Part shown: positions 49,401-59,866 of the stretch, piece by piece
Layout of the letters: every line of letters begins with the position of its first letter
Numbering within the stretch: position 1 is the first letter of the stretch
NCBI GenBank assembly: GCA_050084985.1
Contig: JBITNC010000001.1
Coordinates: 189,534,001-189,598,000, forward strand
Reading direction: 5' to 3'
DNA length: 64,000 bases
From: Nageia nagi
Lineage: Eukaryota > Pinophyta
Program-made: the position numbers and the translations under genes
The notes under the pieces: generated by a model
Databases searched by the model: none
What the model was told of the DNA's origin: nothing
What the model saw: the letters and a program-made list of their open reading frames with translations, nothing else

Positions 49401-52400
49401 CCATATTTTTTAAAATTAAGCTTTAGGTCAATGTATAGTCCAACTCTTTTGAGCAGCCAAGGAAAACACCATTCTCACAGTTTCTTGCCTAGCTACAGAC
49501 GCAAAAGTTTCTTCATAATCAAGTCCATATCTTTGTGTGAATCATTTAGCCACAAGCCTAGCCTTGTGTCTCTCAATGTTACAATCACTATGATACTTAG
49601 TCTTATAGACCTATTTGGAACCTACACATTCCTTTAGCTTGTGTAGTTCTACAAACTCCCAAGTGTCATTCTATTCAATAGAATTGATCTCCTCTTTCAT
49701 TGCTTGCATCCAAACATCATTAAAATAGGCTTCTTGAAAGCATGAAAGTTCTAAATCAACAATAGTCATCAAAGCATAAATAACAACATCACCTTCATCT
49801 TCATCACCATACATGTGTATCTTCTCAAGTATTTGAACAACTTGAGTCAATTTCTTGAGCTTGACCTCTAGTAATTCTTCTATGGAAATTGTTGTCCAAA
49901 ACCTGAGTAAGAGGATGAATTTAAAGTGTCTTTTTTCCCCTTTTTGTCTTCATCAAATCTGAAAGATATTTGGAGAATCATCACTTGAAAGGGACTTGAA
50001 GTGCTTTGTTTGGGACTGTTTGAAGGGCTGGTTGGTGGACTTGGTTGAACTATTTGTAGGATGGACTGCATACTTGGAGAATTTCCACCACTCTACCATT
50101 ATCAACATAAAGTTTTTGATTACCATATACTCCCCCTTTATCAAAAATCACATCTCTAGACACCATCAATTTGTGAGTTTTTGGGTTATAAAGCCTATAG
50201 GCCTTAGTGTTCTCATAGTAGCCAATAAAAATACATGCTTCACTCTTAGGATCAAGCTTCTTCCTAAGTTCATCAGCCACATGTGCATAAGCCAAACTAC
50301 CAAAAACTTTGAAGTGGTTAACAATGGTCTTCTTTTCATACCAAGCTGCTAATAGGACTCCTATTCAAAATATAGACTGCTTTTCAGACTGCATCAGCCC
50401 AATTATATATTGCTCAAGCCCTTGAATTGCAACATACTCCTTGCCATCTCAACAATAGTTCTAATTTTTCTTTTAGTCACTCCATTTTGTTGTGGGGTAT
50501 ATGTAATAGTGAGTTGCTTTTTAATACCATTATCTTTGCAAAATTGGGCAAAATCATTAGAGCAAAACTCCCTACCACGGTCAGTCCTTAAACATTTAAG
50601 GTTGCAACCACTTTGATTCTTAACAAGATTCTTAAAATCTTTGAAACAAGTAAATGCTCTGTTATTATGTTTCAAGAAGTAAACCCAACACATTCTTGAA
50701 TAGTCATCAATAAAGGTAAGAAAATAAGAGTTCTGAACTAGGCTCATGGTTTGCATTGGTACACCTATATTAGAATGAACCAATTGAAGTGGATATGAGG
50801 CCCTCCATGCTTTTCTGTTAGGAAAATTCTATCTAGCATGTTTACCCAATGCACACCCATCACAAACATCTTTATGCTCCTCTACTTTTGGGAAACCATA
50901 AACCATTTCTTGACAAGTTAGCAGTCTCAAACTTGCAAAATTCAAATGACCATACCTGAGATGCCACAACCAACTCTTGTTTTCAACAACCACATTAGCA
51001 AGACCGCCCCTTTGTCCTTCAAACTTCAAAGGGAACAATTTGTTGTTGGTCATAGGAATTGTAGTAACAATTCTATTTCCTTTGCTCTTATCATAAATAA
51101 TGCACTTTCTATCCTCTAAAACTATCTTGTAGGGCTTTTCACAAGCTTCTATAAATTCAATAAATTATGCTTCAAATTTGGTACGTAATAGATGTCATGA
51201 ACATTTTTCTTACCTTCTTTTGTGTTCACTTCCATTACACCTTTGGTGGTCACCTCCAAAGAGTTGTTATCTTCAAGCTTGATATTGGTTTTGAACGAAT
51301 GATCCAAGGAAGAAAACAAATCCCCTTCTTTTCATATGATTGGAACATCCAGAATCAAGAGTCCAAGTTTCTTGAAGATTGTATCAACCTTATTATGATA
51401 AGAATAAATTTTGATCAACAATATCTTCTTCAACATAGTTTATAGTCCTGCCTTCATTACCAAGCTTCAATCTACATTCTCTCTCAAAATGCTCATACTT
51501 CTTGCAATGGTAACATTGCAAATTCCTTTTATTGTCTCTACTTTTTCCTTTGCTAGCTACACCACCTCTTCTACCGCCTCTTCCTCTAGAAGAATTATGA
51601 TCTCTTCCTTGATCTTGCTCTTTTCTTTTTCCACTAGAACTTGCTTCAGTTACCTTATAAGAAAACTCCTTCTCATCAACACTACCAATGGTTTCTCTTA
51701 GCCTCTGCGCATGAGACATAAGAGACCCTATTAATTGATCAAACTCAAGAGTGGATAGATCTTTACTTTCCTCAATGATATTAGCTACATGATTTCATTT
51801 GGAGGTGAGTGTGCTCAACAGTTTCTAAACAACCACCACCTTCTCCACTTCTTCTCCAAGAGTTGCCATTTTATTGATACCAACCTTCACCCTTACACAA
51901 TAATCACCAACACTCTCAACTTCTTGCATTCTCAGATTTTCAAATTCTCTCGTTAGAGTTTGTAGCTTCACTTACTTAACTTGGTCACTCCCTTGGTAAC
52001 CATTTTGCAATGCCTTCCATGCATCTACAAATGTTATACAACCATCCTTGGAAAAATCCTTTTATCCAACGTAGATTGTACATGGTAAAGTGCCAAGCAA
52101 TTTTTCTTTTGAGCTTCCTTTCTTTTTTGTCTATGTTGCTGCTCCAAGTGTGCTCAAGTCTGCTGGTTGTGCATAATCATCTTCTACAATATCCGAAGGA
52201 CCTTTGCCCATCAACAAAGTCTTCATCTTAATGCTCCAGTACTCATAATCAACTCCATCAAACTTAGGGATAGGAAGGAAGTTGGTGTTATTGGCCATTG
52301 CGCCACAAGCAATAAGGAACCTATAATGGACATCAAGAAACAACTTGGGTAAATTGTAAGAAGGACCACAAACTTTCTCTAACTCTTTAACTGTACTAAA

Positions 52401-55400
52401 CTTTGATACCAAATGAAGATTATAACATAAATCACATAGAAGACTGAAGCAAAATCCGAATTGTGATAAAACATAGACAAGAATGAAGCAAAATGCATAA
52501 TTGTGAGAAATATAGACAAGAACGAAGCAAAAAGAAAAATTGTGATAAACACAAATGAGAACAAAGTAGAATGCAAAACTGTGATAATCACATACAAGAG
52601 CGAAGCAAAATGCAAAACTGCGATAAACACATACAAGAATAAAGCAGAGTGCATAACTGTAATAAAACACAGACAAGAGATGCAACAAAGAGAATCTGAG
52701 TTGCCAGAAATGGATGAATTTTATATTGCTGGAATCTATATGAGGAAAGCTATCCAATAACATGCCATACACAAGGAAAGGAGCTATTAACCATAAGATA
52801 CAAGCTGCAAAAGTTATCAGTTTTCTTTGTTAGAAAAAACTAAAGTGTACAGCCAAAAACAACTCAGAAGCTTGGGAAAGTAACTTTCTCTATTCCAATC
52901 TATGCCAATCCATTACACAAGATTTACAATAATGTTTTTACTCTATTCTACCCTAATACAAAGATTCTAAAGTTGTTACAAACTGAAATATTCATATAGT
53001 TACATATTCTTTTATTCTACAATTACAAAGTAAGAGACAAATTTGTTTTGCTGAATTGGAAATGCCACATGGTCAGCCTCATATTCCAACAATATCTCTA
53101 TTGGAATTTTGGATATTTTCTATTATTCTTCATTTCTTGTGTGATATTTAAATTGTTTTTGATAATTGGCAAGTAGTTCTGTAACAAGTGGTATTAGAAC
53201 TTTTTGTTTCATGAAAAATGACATTGGAGCATGTTCTGGACAATGTGGGCTAAACAAATAGGTTAAATTTTCTTGTGGTTCTGTTACAAGTGGTATCAGG
53301 ACTATTTGTTTCATGACAAATGACATTGAAGCATGTTGTTGACAATGTCGGATGAAGAAATAGATCAATTTTTCTTGGTAGTTATAAGAAAAATTGCACA
53401 TGCATATCTTTCTTATCCTTTCAAAGTTTCCATGGAGTTTTAAGGGTTCTTTAGGAGCGAGGAAAGGAAGTTACAACCCTGATTTCAGCCAGATTGGAGT
53501 TGTTCTGACCAAGTTAATGCAATCCTAGTGTTTACCCAGAAAATTTGTTCCCCATGCCATAATTTAGCTAGTATTTCAGAGATGCTTTCTGAGTAGCTGG
53601 AGAATCAGGCATAATTTTCTGCTCAAAAAGATTAGGAGTGGTATCTTTTTTTCTCCTTCTGATTGGAATCTGACTTCATATTGAAAATCCTTTGTCAAAC
53701 TTTGGTGAAAAGGTGAAAATCTCTCTAGTTTACAGTTTACACTAGGTGGGTGCTCTTTGGTTTTGATTGTGAATCTTGTAGAAATGGGATATTTTGTACC
53801 TCAGGATCATTGCCGAGCACCTAACTCCAAATAATCCAAAGCCACCTGATTTGCTGGGTATAACCTCCAAACTAGTTATAGATGAGATGTTAGATTCTAT
53901 GGCTAGAAATACGACTTTACTAAAATTGGATAGGGATAATTAGAAACTAGTACAGAAATTATGAAGGGATTTTGCTTGAGCAACAGAGCTACGAGTAGTA
54001 AAGTGGTTCTGAAGGTGACGCTTGAAAAGGAAGTCATAGAAAGACAAAATTCCATAGCAGAATTTGCAATGGCCTTAAAAAGGTCTACAGATTGGCTGAT
54101 AAACGAAATACCTTACACAACAGCAGAAAATGTATAATGATTTTATCCTCCTAAAACAATTGGGAACACAAGGAAAAACTCTTTCTCGAGTGAACTGGAA
54201 GGTACAGGATAATGAAGAGAACTAACCAAAGATATGGATAATGAGGAGGTTAGAGATCAAAGGGAAGGAACCAAGAAAAAGAAGCATTATAAAAAACAAG
54301 GAAGAAGATTCTTCAAAGAATTTGAATGTTGAAAACAGTCAAGATCCGCAAGGAATACGTATGGATGCTTGCAATTTATAAGACCAGCTTTAAAATTGAT
54401 AACAGAAAGTGCTAAATAATCCTTGTTATAGGAGAGTCAACGTGCTCAAGCACCACCTAAATGCAGACCTAATGAAGAGGCAACCTTTTGGCTGGCATGT
54501 ACGCCCAAACAATGTATAAGGGAAATGGAGACTCTGCTCCAATTTCAGTGCCATTTGTGCTCCTTGCCATCAATATCCTTGAATGGCTCCACCCCTATGC
54601 CATATTCCTATGGGTGTAAAAGCATCTCTAAGACAAAACAAGTAGAAGATAAAAGTACACCAATCTTGGGTTCCATGCCCCTAAAGGCACAAGGGTCATG
54701 CCTATCACCTTTAAGCAGATTTACCTATTACTGATACATGCAAATTATTTGGAAGTTTTCCCCTCAAAAAGATATGTGGAGGTTCTTCTCTTGACATGGC
54801 AAGGCAGTCATTGGATTATTATTTAATTCTTCATTTGTTTTGCTATTATTTGCAATTGGTTTTGTAATAAGTGGTATGAGAGCTACTTCTTGTATTACAC
54901 CATTTGCTCTGGAACACAGTGGAGAAGTCTTACTTGGTTTAGAAATCCCAAACTTCAAAAGAAAAATGAGGAGGCTTATGGATCCTACATGAAGTGAAAA
55001 TTAATCATTGCTTCGAAGAAAATTGCCATATATTGTCTTCTATGTTGTTCTCTTTTTAGAAAGTCATCATAAAACGTTTTATCTTTGAAGGGATGATCTT
55101 GATAACTAAAACTGAGACTGCTTTTCTTTGCCATCCAATATTTATATTGGGTTCAAGTTAGATATCTCAAATCTTCGTTCTGGCATTCTTTCATACATTC
55201 TTGATTGCTAGTAAAGAGTTCTCATAAACATGAGAATTGTGATTTTTCTGTCCAAGCAAGAGTAAAAGGTCCTATGTTATTTCTTGGAACTACTTAATGT
55301 TTTTTGAAGCTTTTATTATGTTCTAGAGAAGACTTGCTCTATAAATCCGACTATATATCATTTCTCTTCTTGCTTCTGATTTTTTTTTTAAAGTCCCCAA

Positions 55401-56179
55401 AACTGAAGCAAGTTATTATTTCTCCTGCAGCTTCTCCTAGTTCCATTTTGGAAGTCCCACAAAGTTGAATTCAATGTTAATAACTTCCTTACTTATGATT
55501 ACTGCTTTGAAAAGCTACTTTCGTTTTGGGGCATATCCTTAAGCAGCAAAGCTGCAAATGTATCTTTCCACTTGTGCATGCTTATAAACAATTGTGCTCA
55601 CTGATATATCTTTCGCTACAGTTTGAAACTATTGGAATTTGAGAGGAAATTTATGACCTTTTAACCTGTTTAACAACTATAATGTTTTGTTCGTTAACCT
55701 ATTCAAACTGTTTACAGTTTGGATTTTGTCACATTTGAAAATGTGCAGGTTGAGAGGATGATGCTTGGAGAGGTTGAAAATTTGCCAAAAGGAATAGAAA
55801 GGGAAAATATAATAATTCAGACTATTATGCGACAGGTCCTATTTGCCCTTGATGGACTGCATTCTACAGGAATTGTTCATAGGGACATCAAACCCCAGAA
55901 CATTATATTTTCACAAGGTTATTCTCTTGAAAATCTTGTAGTTCATGGATTGGGGGGATCAGAAAGAATTTGACATGCCTTTGTGGGTTTTATTTGCAAC
56001 CTTTGTAATGTTTCTAATATTTGTCTACTCTGAATATGCTTCTGCTGTTGACCTTTTTGTGGGATTTATTTGTATTGCTGTTAAGACTCGTGTTCTTTCA
56101 AGATCATTGACCTTGGTGCTGCTGCGGACTTGCGAGTGGGCATAAATTATGTACCGAAGGAGTTCCTTTTGGACCCAAG
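36981..56179 (+). CDS. STN7: STN7-like chloroplast Ser/Thr kinase (LHCII state-transition kinase), 5' six exons
   Basis: Joined exons: 36981-37406, 47573-47659, 48176-48295, 48449-48550, 55749-55917, 56086-56179 (998 nt, 332 codons plus 2 nt). STN7 phosphorylates LHCII when plastoquinone is reduced and is anchored in the thylakoid beside cytochrome b6f. Visible features: a Ser/Arg/Lys-rich transit region (1 to ~60); the lumenal redox pair Cys76-Cys81 in [11 protein letters not shown]; a membrane segment (~100-118); the conserved [19 protein letters not shown]; glycine loop GEGAFGVV (152-159); lysine in VVKK (177-179); HRDIKPQN (289-296); and DLG (310-312) where most kinases have DFG. The residues expected next (AAPEQ region, C-lobe, C-terminal phosphosites) are not in the window, so the gene is truncated by its edge and spans over 27 kb. 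No stop or frameshift interrupts the six exons. The sister kinase STN8 lacks this N-terminal arrangement, so STN7 is preferred. Confidence 0.9.
39005..39370 (+). repeat. Dispersed LTR-like repeat, copy 2 (intron 1)
   Basis: Collinear with 31864-32275 on the same strand. Together they flank exon 1 at a distance of about 7.1 kb. Weaker similarity also extends upstream (31140-31330 with 38695-38900). Confidence 0.65.
39840..41470 (+). pseudogene. Ty3/gypsy pol relic in intron 1
   Basis: Broken frames give a pre-RT region ([20 protein letters not shown], then SYND, near 40220-40305), reverse transcriptase phrases ([55 protein letters not shown] at about 40530-40745), connection sequence ([20 protein letters not shown] near 40960) and an RNase H/integrase spacer ([20 protein letters not shown] near 41325-41390). 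The family is a plant gypsy lineage different from the element at 2174. No LTR was found. It seems cut on the right by the copia insertion. Confidence 0.82.
39989..40240 (+). repeat. 126-bp tandem duplication in the gypsy relic
   Basis: The unit starting gaccaatacatcaagtctag occurs at 39989 and again at 40115, with a few differences. It probably arose after the element died. Confidence 0.9.
41472..42332 (-). repeat. 3' LTR of the intron-1 copia relic
   Basis: Starts (minus strand) tgttag right after the purine run; the far end is estimated from the edge of the gypsy relic. Open frames inside it (for example 41959-42273) are treated as chance. Confidence 0.65.
42345..43993 (-). pseudogene. 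copia reverse transcriptase and RNase H relic
   Basis: 43508-43993 encodes the RT N-terminus ([20 protein letters not shown], then [18 protein letters not shown]). 42788-43360 encodes the RT C-terminal half with an intact [11 protein letters not shown] active site, [20 protein letters not shown] and the RT-RNase H connection ([20 protein letters not shown]). The RNase H part (42345-42780) is more broken. The 190-codon frame is one of the longest in the window. Stops separate the parts. Confidence 0.9.
44058..45172 (-). pseudogene. copia GAG-pre-integrase and integrase relic
   Basis: 44711-45172 encodes [17 protein letters not shown] (the usual WHxRxGHLNxxSL with the zinc histidines changed), then [15 protein letters not shown] with the first catalytic Asp. 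The second Asp region (NLRVD, stop, GGEFHSKEF) lies near 44610, with a stop inside it. 44058-44531 encodes the integrase C-terminal region ([47 protein letters not shown]). Enzymatically dead. Confidence 0.88.
45186..45600 (+). pseudogene. copia RNase H scrap on the + strand
   Basis: 45395-45475 encodes [27 protein letters not shown] and, after stops, LADIFMKSL near 45530-45560. These are the last RNase H motifs of a copia element, in the opposite orientation to its neighbour. The 200 bp before it begin tgtaatgtccccaatttt and may be an unrelated LTR edge. Confidence 0.7.
45601..47572. other. Intron 1, 3' part without recognised elements
   Basis: AT-rich, no open frame with a recognisable product. 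Confidence 0.5.
47573..47659 (+). CDS. STN7: STN7 exon 2
   Basis: 29 codons, residues 143-171 ([19 protein letters not shown] onward), carrying the glycine-rich ATP loop. Acceptor tttctcag/gat, donor ggaaag/gtattg; both ends phase 0. Confidence 0.92.
47660..48175 (+). other. STN7 intron 2 (516 bp)
   Basis: gtattg to atgcag; nothing recognisable inside. Confidence 0.85.
48176..48295 (+). CDS. STN7: STN7 exon 3
   Basis: 40 codons, residues 172-211, with the ATP-anchoring lysine region [17 protein letters not shown] and [14 protein letters not shown]. Acceptor tatgcag/gct, donor attgag/gtgcat; phase 0 at both ends. Confidence 0.92.
48296..48448 (+). other. STN7 intron 3 (153 bp)
   Basis: gtgcat to attgcag; the shortest intron here. 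Confidence 0.85.
48449..48550 (+). CDS. STN7: STN7 exon 4
   Basis: 34 codons, residues 212-245 ([28 protein letters not shown]). The reading frame demands the donor aat/gttggt, which is weak beyond the GT. A stronger-looking GT (gtatct) 4 nt downstream would shift the frame into a stop. The end is therefore set by frame, not by splice consensus. Confidence 0.85.
48726..49095 (+). repeat. ~187-bp tandem duplication
   Basis: Copies start near 48726 and 48914. Both contain aagtccataaagatacaaaa, tggagacagtaa and gtacatataggtcttacaac, with about 10% difference by eye. Confidence 0.9.
49410..49980 (-). pseudogene. copia RT N-terminal relic
   Basis: Frames give the start of a copia reverse transcriptase (a K-rich [13 protein letters not shown]-like region, then [13 protein letters not shown] and [15 protein letters not shown]) up to the break near 49410. 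Stops occur in every part. Confidence 0.7.
50050..51053 (-). pseudogene. copia integrase relic
   Basis: 50829-51053 encodes the GAG-pre-integrase zinc domain ([16 protein letters not shown], then [11 protein letters not shown]). 50403-50783 encodes most of the integrase core. The first catalytic Asp site reads HSN instead of HSD, the second (TDRGREF) is kept, and the Glu site reads GVTKRKIRT where GVAERKNRT is usual. Two of three DDE residues are thus changed. 50050-50295 encodes the C-terminal region ([20 protein letters not shown]). Confidence 0.9.
51393..52298 (-). pseudogene. copia gag relic
   Basis: The start is the ATG at 52298 ([20 protein letters not shown], then [13 protein letters not shown]). 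One stop after about 48 codons and others follow. 51393-51719 is the open C-terminal part with an RGRGGRRGG basic stretch and a complete zinc knuckle [14 protein letters not shown] (CX2CX4HX4C). The product would be the particle-forming Gag. Confidence 0.88.
52402..52412 (-). promoter_or_regulatory. Primer-binding site of the intron-4 copia
   Basis: On the minus strand tggtatcaaag, 2 bp beyond the LTR end, matching the tRNA-iMet type. Confidence 0.8.
52414..53091 (-). repeat. 5' LTR of the intron-4 copia
   Basis: 678 bp, starting (minus) tgttggaatatgagg and ending atcttca. The U5-side third is a ~42-bp tandem array (52432-52680). Confidence 0.85.
52432..52680 (-). repeat. 42-bp tandem array inside the LTR
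   Basis: About six copies of a 42-bp unit with agaa(t/c)gaagcaaaatgcaaa and ctgtgataa phrases. As 42 is a multiple of 3 and the unit lacks stops, it creates long spurious frames on both strands. Confidence 0.88.
53173..53378 (+). repeat. ~105-bp direct repeat with LTR-end/primer-like motif
   Basis: Copies start near 53173 and 53278; each contains ttctgt(a/t)acaagtggtat and ttgtttcatga-aaatgacat. aagtggtatcag resembles an LTR end followed by a primer site. A third decayed occurrence (aataagtggtatgagagc) is near 54865. Confidence 0.65.
53400..55748. other. Intron 4, 3' part
   Basis: No secure family. Between 53820 and 54130 the + strand hints at a coding relic ([31 protein letters not shown]), then decays. 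I cannot name it. Confidence 0.4.
55749..55917 (+). CDS. STN7: STN7 exon 5
   Basis: 169 nt, residues 246-301 plus one base. Contains [20 protein letters not shown] and KPQN, the catalytic loop with Asp291. Acceptor atgtgcag/gtt, donor tcacaag/gttatt; the 3' end is phase 1. The frame upstream of the acceptor stays open by chance back to 55719. Confidence 0.9.
55918..56085 (+). other. STN7 intron 5 (168 bp)
   Basis: gttatt to tgttaag. The acceptor ttaag/act was chosen because it restores the family sequence SFKIIDLG in phase with exon 5. Confidence 0.75.
56086..56179 (+). CDS. STN7: STN7 exon 6
   Basis: 94 nt, residues 302-332 plus 2 bases ([31 protein letters not shown]). Carries the magnesium-binding DLG (310-312). 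Donor cccaag/gtagaa, phase 2. The next exon, expected to start with the Tyr-Ala-Ala-Pro-Glu region, is not found before base 64000. Confidence 0.88.
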
Positions 56180-57659
56180 GTAGAAATACTTCAAATGTTT
56201 ATCTTGTGTCATGCCTTCTCTTAGCAAGAATGGCGTATACAGCATTTCATAAAATATTTGATGCACTGCTCCATTTGTGGTTTTCAAATATAGAAAATTT
56301 CTAAAGATTATTGACCCTACAATTGGTATCTGGAATTTCAACTGCTTCTCAGAAAATCAAATAGCATCTGCAATATTCAGTATTTTTTAACACAAACAAA
56401 TGAAACATTAACAGCTAGGATCAGTGAACAATCTTCGATGAAATGCATCAAATTTCTTAGTAGAATTATACAGTAGATACTGGCCATAAAGTTATAAAAT
56501 ATGTGTATTTGCTAAATGGAATAAAATTAATTTGTCAATGTGGATCAGCTCTTCTATGTGATAGTTAGTTGAAGGTGGTTGGGTTACAATTCAGTGGAAC
56601 CCTATAATGTGCATTATGGAGAAAATAATTGAATAATTTAAATTAATTCATTCTCTTTCCTATATTCTCTCAAATTGTTCTGAATCTCTGATATATATAT
56701 ATATGCACAAATATATCAGTATTATCAGATCCGAAGGGATTCAGTCTCACGGGTAAGGAGTTTGTTTTATGGTGGTAAGGGCCTAGAGCAAGATATTTAT
56801 GAAGGACAATATAATTAAAGAAAGAAATTAGAGAGGCCAGTTCTAGAACGATAAGTCTTATGTTGTATTAAACATTGTCTTTTAATATCATATCATGAAG
56901 TTGCCATCATCAAGACAATTTTTATGTTTTTAAATACCTTTTTAGACCCTTTTTTCACCCTTCTAGGCCGAAAGATGGTTTCTCTACCTTTGTTCTCTTG
57001 TAAGCTTTGATTAATGGCCTGTAAAATGTGATATATTAATTTGAGGTCAAGAGAAACTACATTGGATTTTTTAATGCTACAAATGAAAGCTATAACATCT
57101 TTCCTCCTTTGCAATCTCATCGTCTTGAAAGAGAAGACTAGCTTCTCTCACAGAAAAGTACCTTCCCATATGGCTTCATCTAAGGGTTGACAAGACCTCA
57201 ATTAATTACTTATTTATTTCTTTGTTTCAAATTTTCTTAACTCTCTAATTTCTTACCCTGATTTATTCATACATGTGGATAAAAAGCTTACTGAAATTAA
57301 AGTGCCATTTCAAGAAAACTGACATGAAATATTGGAAGTGTTTTTACATGCAATTGTAACTTCAATCTATATACAACATTTCTTATTTTCTCAACTTGAT
57401 ATGGAACGTATCTTTGTGACAGTTTTGTACACCTTTTGGAGTAAGAGCTGTTAGGTTTTACTCATTAATATACTGGATATAAATTTGCTAAAACTTTGGC
57501 AAACACTATCTTTATCTTACAGAAAATAGATTCCTCTCATCTCCTTTGCATCGTCTCCACAGAGACTTTGCCTTGCCTTTGAAGATTTGCAAATCTATCT
57601 CTTTGGAAATAAGTGGCATTGTAACTATACGTTGTTCAGTAGCTAAGATGCTTACTATT

Positions 57660-58170
57660 ATTATATGAAATTTTCATAGATGGAAGTTTTAAAGCTTTTC
57701 TTCTCACAAGTTTTTCGTAGCAACAGTCGATGCTGAGAATGTGTCTTCCATCACTTGGTTGATCCACTGAGTTTGACCATCTATATCTGCGATCCTTGAA
57801 TAATTCCTCAAACAAATGTCATGTGAATATTGTATCTTTGTTACTTACAATGCTTTTCGGCAACCATATTTAGAGAATACTTCAGCAATTTGAATTTCAT
57901 CCAAGTTTTCTGCCTTTTTAAGTAATTTTATGTTGAATAAACCTAGCCATCTTTGTGAACTGATACACTGTTACCAATATTTGATAATTTGTTTCTATTG
58001 TTTACGCAAATGTGTAACAAAATCCATCAAAGGACTTTCCCATTTGTGACATAACTGGTAAGGGCATTAACATTCCTAATGTATAAGACGTGTTCTGCAC
58101 TGGTCACATGATAATTCAAACACGTTTAATATGTCATATTTTCCACTATATATCATGATATTGTTTCATA
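57660..58170 (-). pseudogene. Ty3/gypsy integrase relic
   Basis: On the minus strand one frame reads CDQCRTRL, then CHKWESPLMDFVTHLRKQ near 58000-58110: the CX2C of the integrase zinc finger followed by the W-E-x-x-x-MDF site with the first catalytic Asp. Further left come KKAENLDEIQIAEVFSKYG and DGQTQWINQVMEDTF (normally DGQTERxNRxLE). Stops are frequent. Confidence 0.75.
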
Positions 58171-58263
58171 CGTTCTACCTCTACTCATGTCTCTACCAAA
58201 GAATTAATATTTGGAATTGATGGAGTTATTCATATCGTCATAGTAGTGAAGTATTCATGAGTA

Positions 58264-58400
58264 TAGTTGGAAAACTTGGACTTGGAGAGTACTTGGCAAA
58301 GCCCTTTTGGGAGATTACTTCATGACTTATATAAAAATCAACAAAAAAACTAGGCAAAAACACCTTGAATGTTTTATAAAAATCTTAAAACAAAATATTT
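58264..58400 (+). repeat. Left end of an actcgg-type element, copy 2
   Basis: gttggaaaacttggacttgg, gagtacttggcaaa and the following aaaacacc-ttgaatgttttataaaaa match the left end of the insertion at 59957. The right end was not located. Confidence 0.6.
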
Positions 58401-59654
58401 AAATACAAAATTACAACTCTCTTTTACATTTAATGAAGTATAATTGTAGTTTTTGATCATCACTGATCCTAAAAAATACAACAATCTCAACTTGAAAGTA
58501 GCACTCAAGTGTCCAAATGCCCCATTGAAATCCTTGGTACAAGTGCTCAAATGCTGTTTGTTTATAAATCTAAGATTTAATGAGATAAACATAGAAGAGG
58601 TGGAAAATCTTGCGTTCAGTCAACATAATCAAAACAGTTAGAATGACTCAAAGAACCCTTTGCAGTGTTAGAGAAAAAGGTGTGTTTTCATCTCAATCAA
58701 CAGTTGAACCATATTGATAGAAAGTTTCCAACTCTTACACCAAATCTAATTGCTGAGCATTCTTTGTCTGAGTAGAATCATGGAACTTGGCTGTCTTTGA
58801 AATAGAAAGAACTAGAGAAGGGGGATGTCTTCATTGGTTGTCTTTGAAGGTTGAGAAGGAAAGTCCTCGAGCTCCAAAATGTTGGTGCTGGACAGACTTG
58901 AAAAGGATTTCCAAAAACTCCTTCATTTGAAGAAAGAAATACACTATCTAGAATCCCTCAATGGGACTCACCTATTCACTTATATGGGATAACACTAACT
59001 TTTTATTGTTTATTTTATAATTGGGGTCATGAGATCCTTTATCTGCAGCTCTGAGTTTTCTCCAAGGGCTCATAATTATCTAGAAGACTTTCCAAAGAGT
59101 TTATCTGAAGTCTCTGCACCTTTTCAATCAACTCATCTGTGAAAGAAAGTTTTAGAAGCAGTTAAACTTCTATTTGCCTCTTGTTGAACTCAGATTGCTG
59201 AGTGGCATTAGTTTGAGGCCTCTGTTGTGTGTCATTGACAATTCCATCAATTTCATGATATTCGCAAATGGTGAAAATTTTATGTCTTCATACAGTTTAG
59301 TTCCGTCTGACCAACTTTTGTGAATTTGAGAGAATGAGATTGTGAATACTGGTGATTTTCACATAATAAAAATTTAGAAACAACTGATAATGTTTGGAGA
59401 GGTTTAAGAGCATTTCAGACATGTCTCTGCCCATGCTTGTTATTATTTGTCATGTTTCTGTCAGAAAACTTGTCTCCTTTATTCAAATAGGTAACAACTC
59501 TTCTGCCCTTGATCTGGACTTCTCAACGGTCATAGTGTAAAAAATAGGCTATATGTCTTGTAAGAATTTGCAATGCAATATCTTCATTATGGTATAGATG
59601 CATATTTATACAAGAAGTAGTTTGTTGAACATAACCAACGTAATTGTATTCTAG

Positions 59655-59866
59655 CCATAATTGTCAAACTCGGCCTGAGTCTGAGTCCGACTAGACTCAA
59701 TTGAGCTGAGCCCTCTTGGACTCTGTTTTTTCCCAGTATGGGTCAAGTTCAACTTGAGTTTGAGTTTTTGTTAAGTTTTTTCATTTTTTCTTTTTGTCAA
59801 GTTTTTTTCCTAAGTTGAAGTCCGAGGCCTGAGTGGACCTTGTCCAGTCTGAGTTTGACAACTAAA
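59655..59866. mobile_element. MITE-like element with 7-bp TSD
   Basis: 212 bp bounded by ccataattgtcaaactc and the inverted gagtttgacaactaaa (11 bp of perfect TIR, more with mismatches). It is flanked by attctag on both sides (59648-59654 and 59867-59873). The interior has ctgagtctgagtccg-type repeats. The undisturbed site in the paralogous LTR (near 27364) confirms an insertion. Confidence 0.82.

Larger units (their letters stand above)
49410..53091 (-). mobile_element. Ty1/copia element, 3'-truncated, in intron 4
   Basis: Minus-strand order: 5' LTR (53091 down to 52414), 2 bp, primer site, gag from 52298, zinc knuckle, integrase, then only the first part of reverse transcriptase, ending near 49410. 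The rest of RT, RNase H and the 3' LTR are gone. It is thus the mirror of the intron-1 relic, which kept the 3' half. Confidence 0.88.
48551..55748 (+). other. STN7 intron 4 (7.2 kb)
   Basis: Ends aatgtgcag. Holds a tandem duplication (48726-49095), a truncated copia element with its 5' LTR (about 49410-53091), LTR-end-like repeats (53173-53378, about 54850) and about 2.3 kb of unrecognised sequence (53400-55740). Confidence 0.8.

Noticed and set aside
52299-52772. N-terminal two thirds of a 213-codon minus-strand open frame
   Set aside because: It runs through the LTR's 42-bp tandem array, and real gag similarity starts only at the ATG at 52298.
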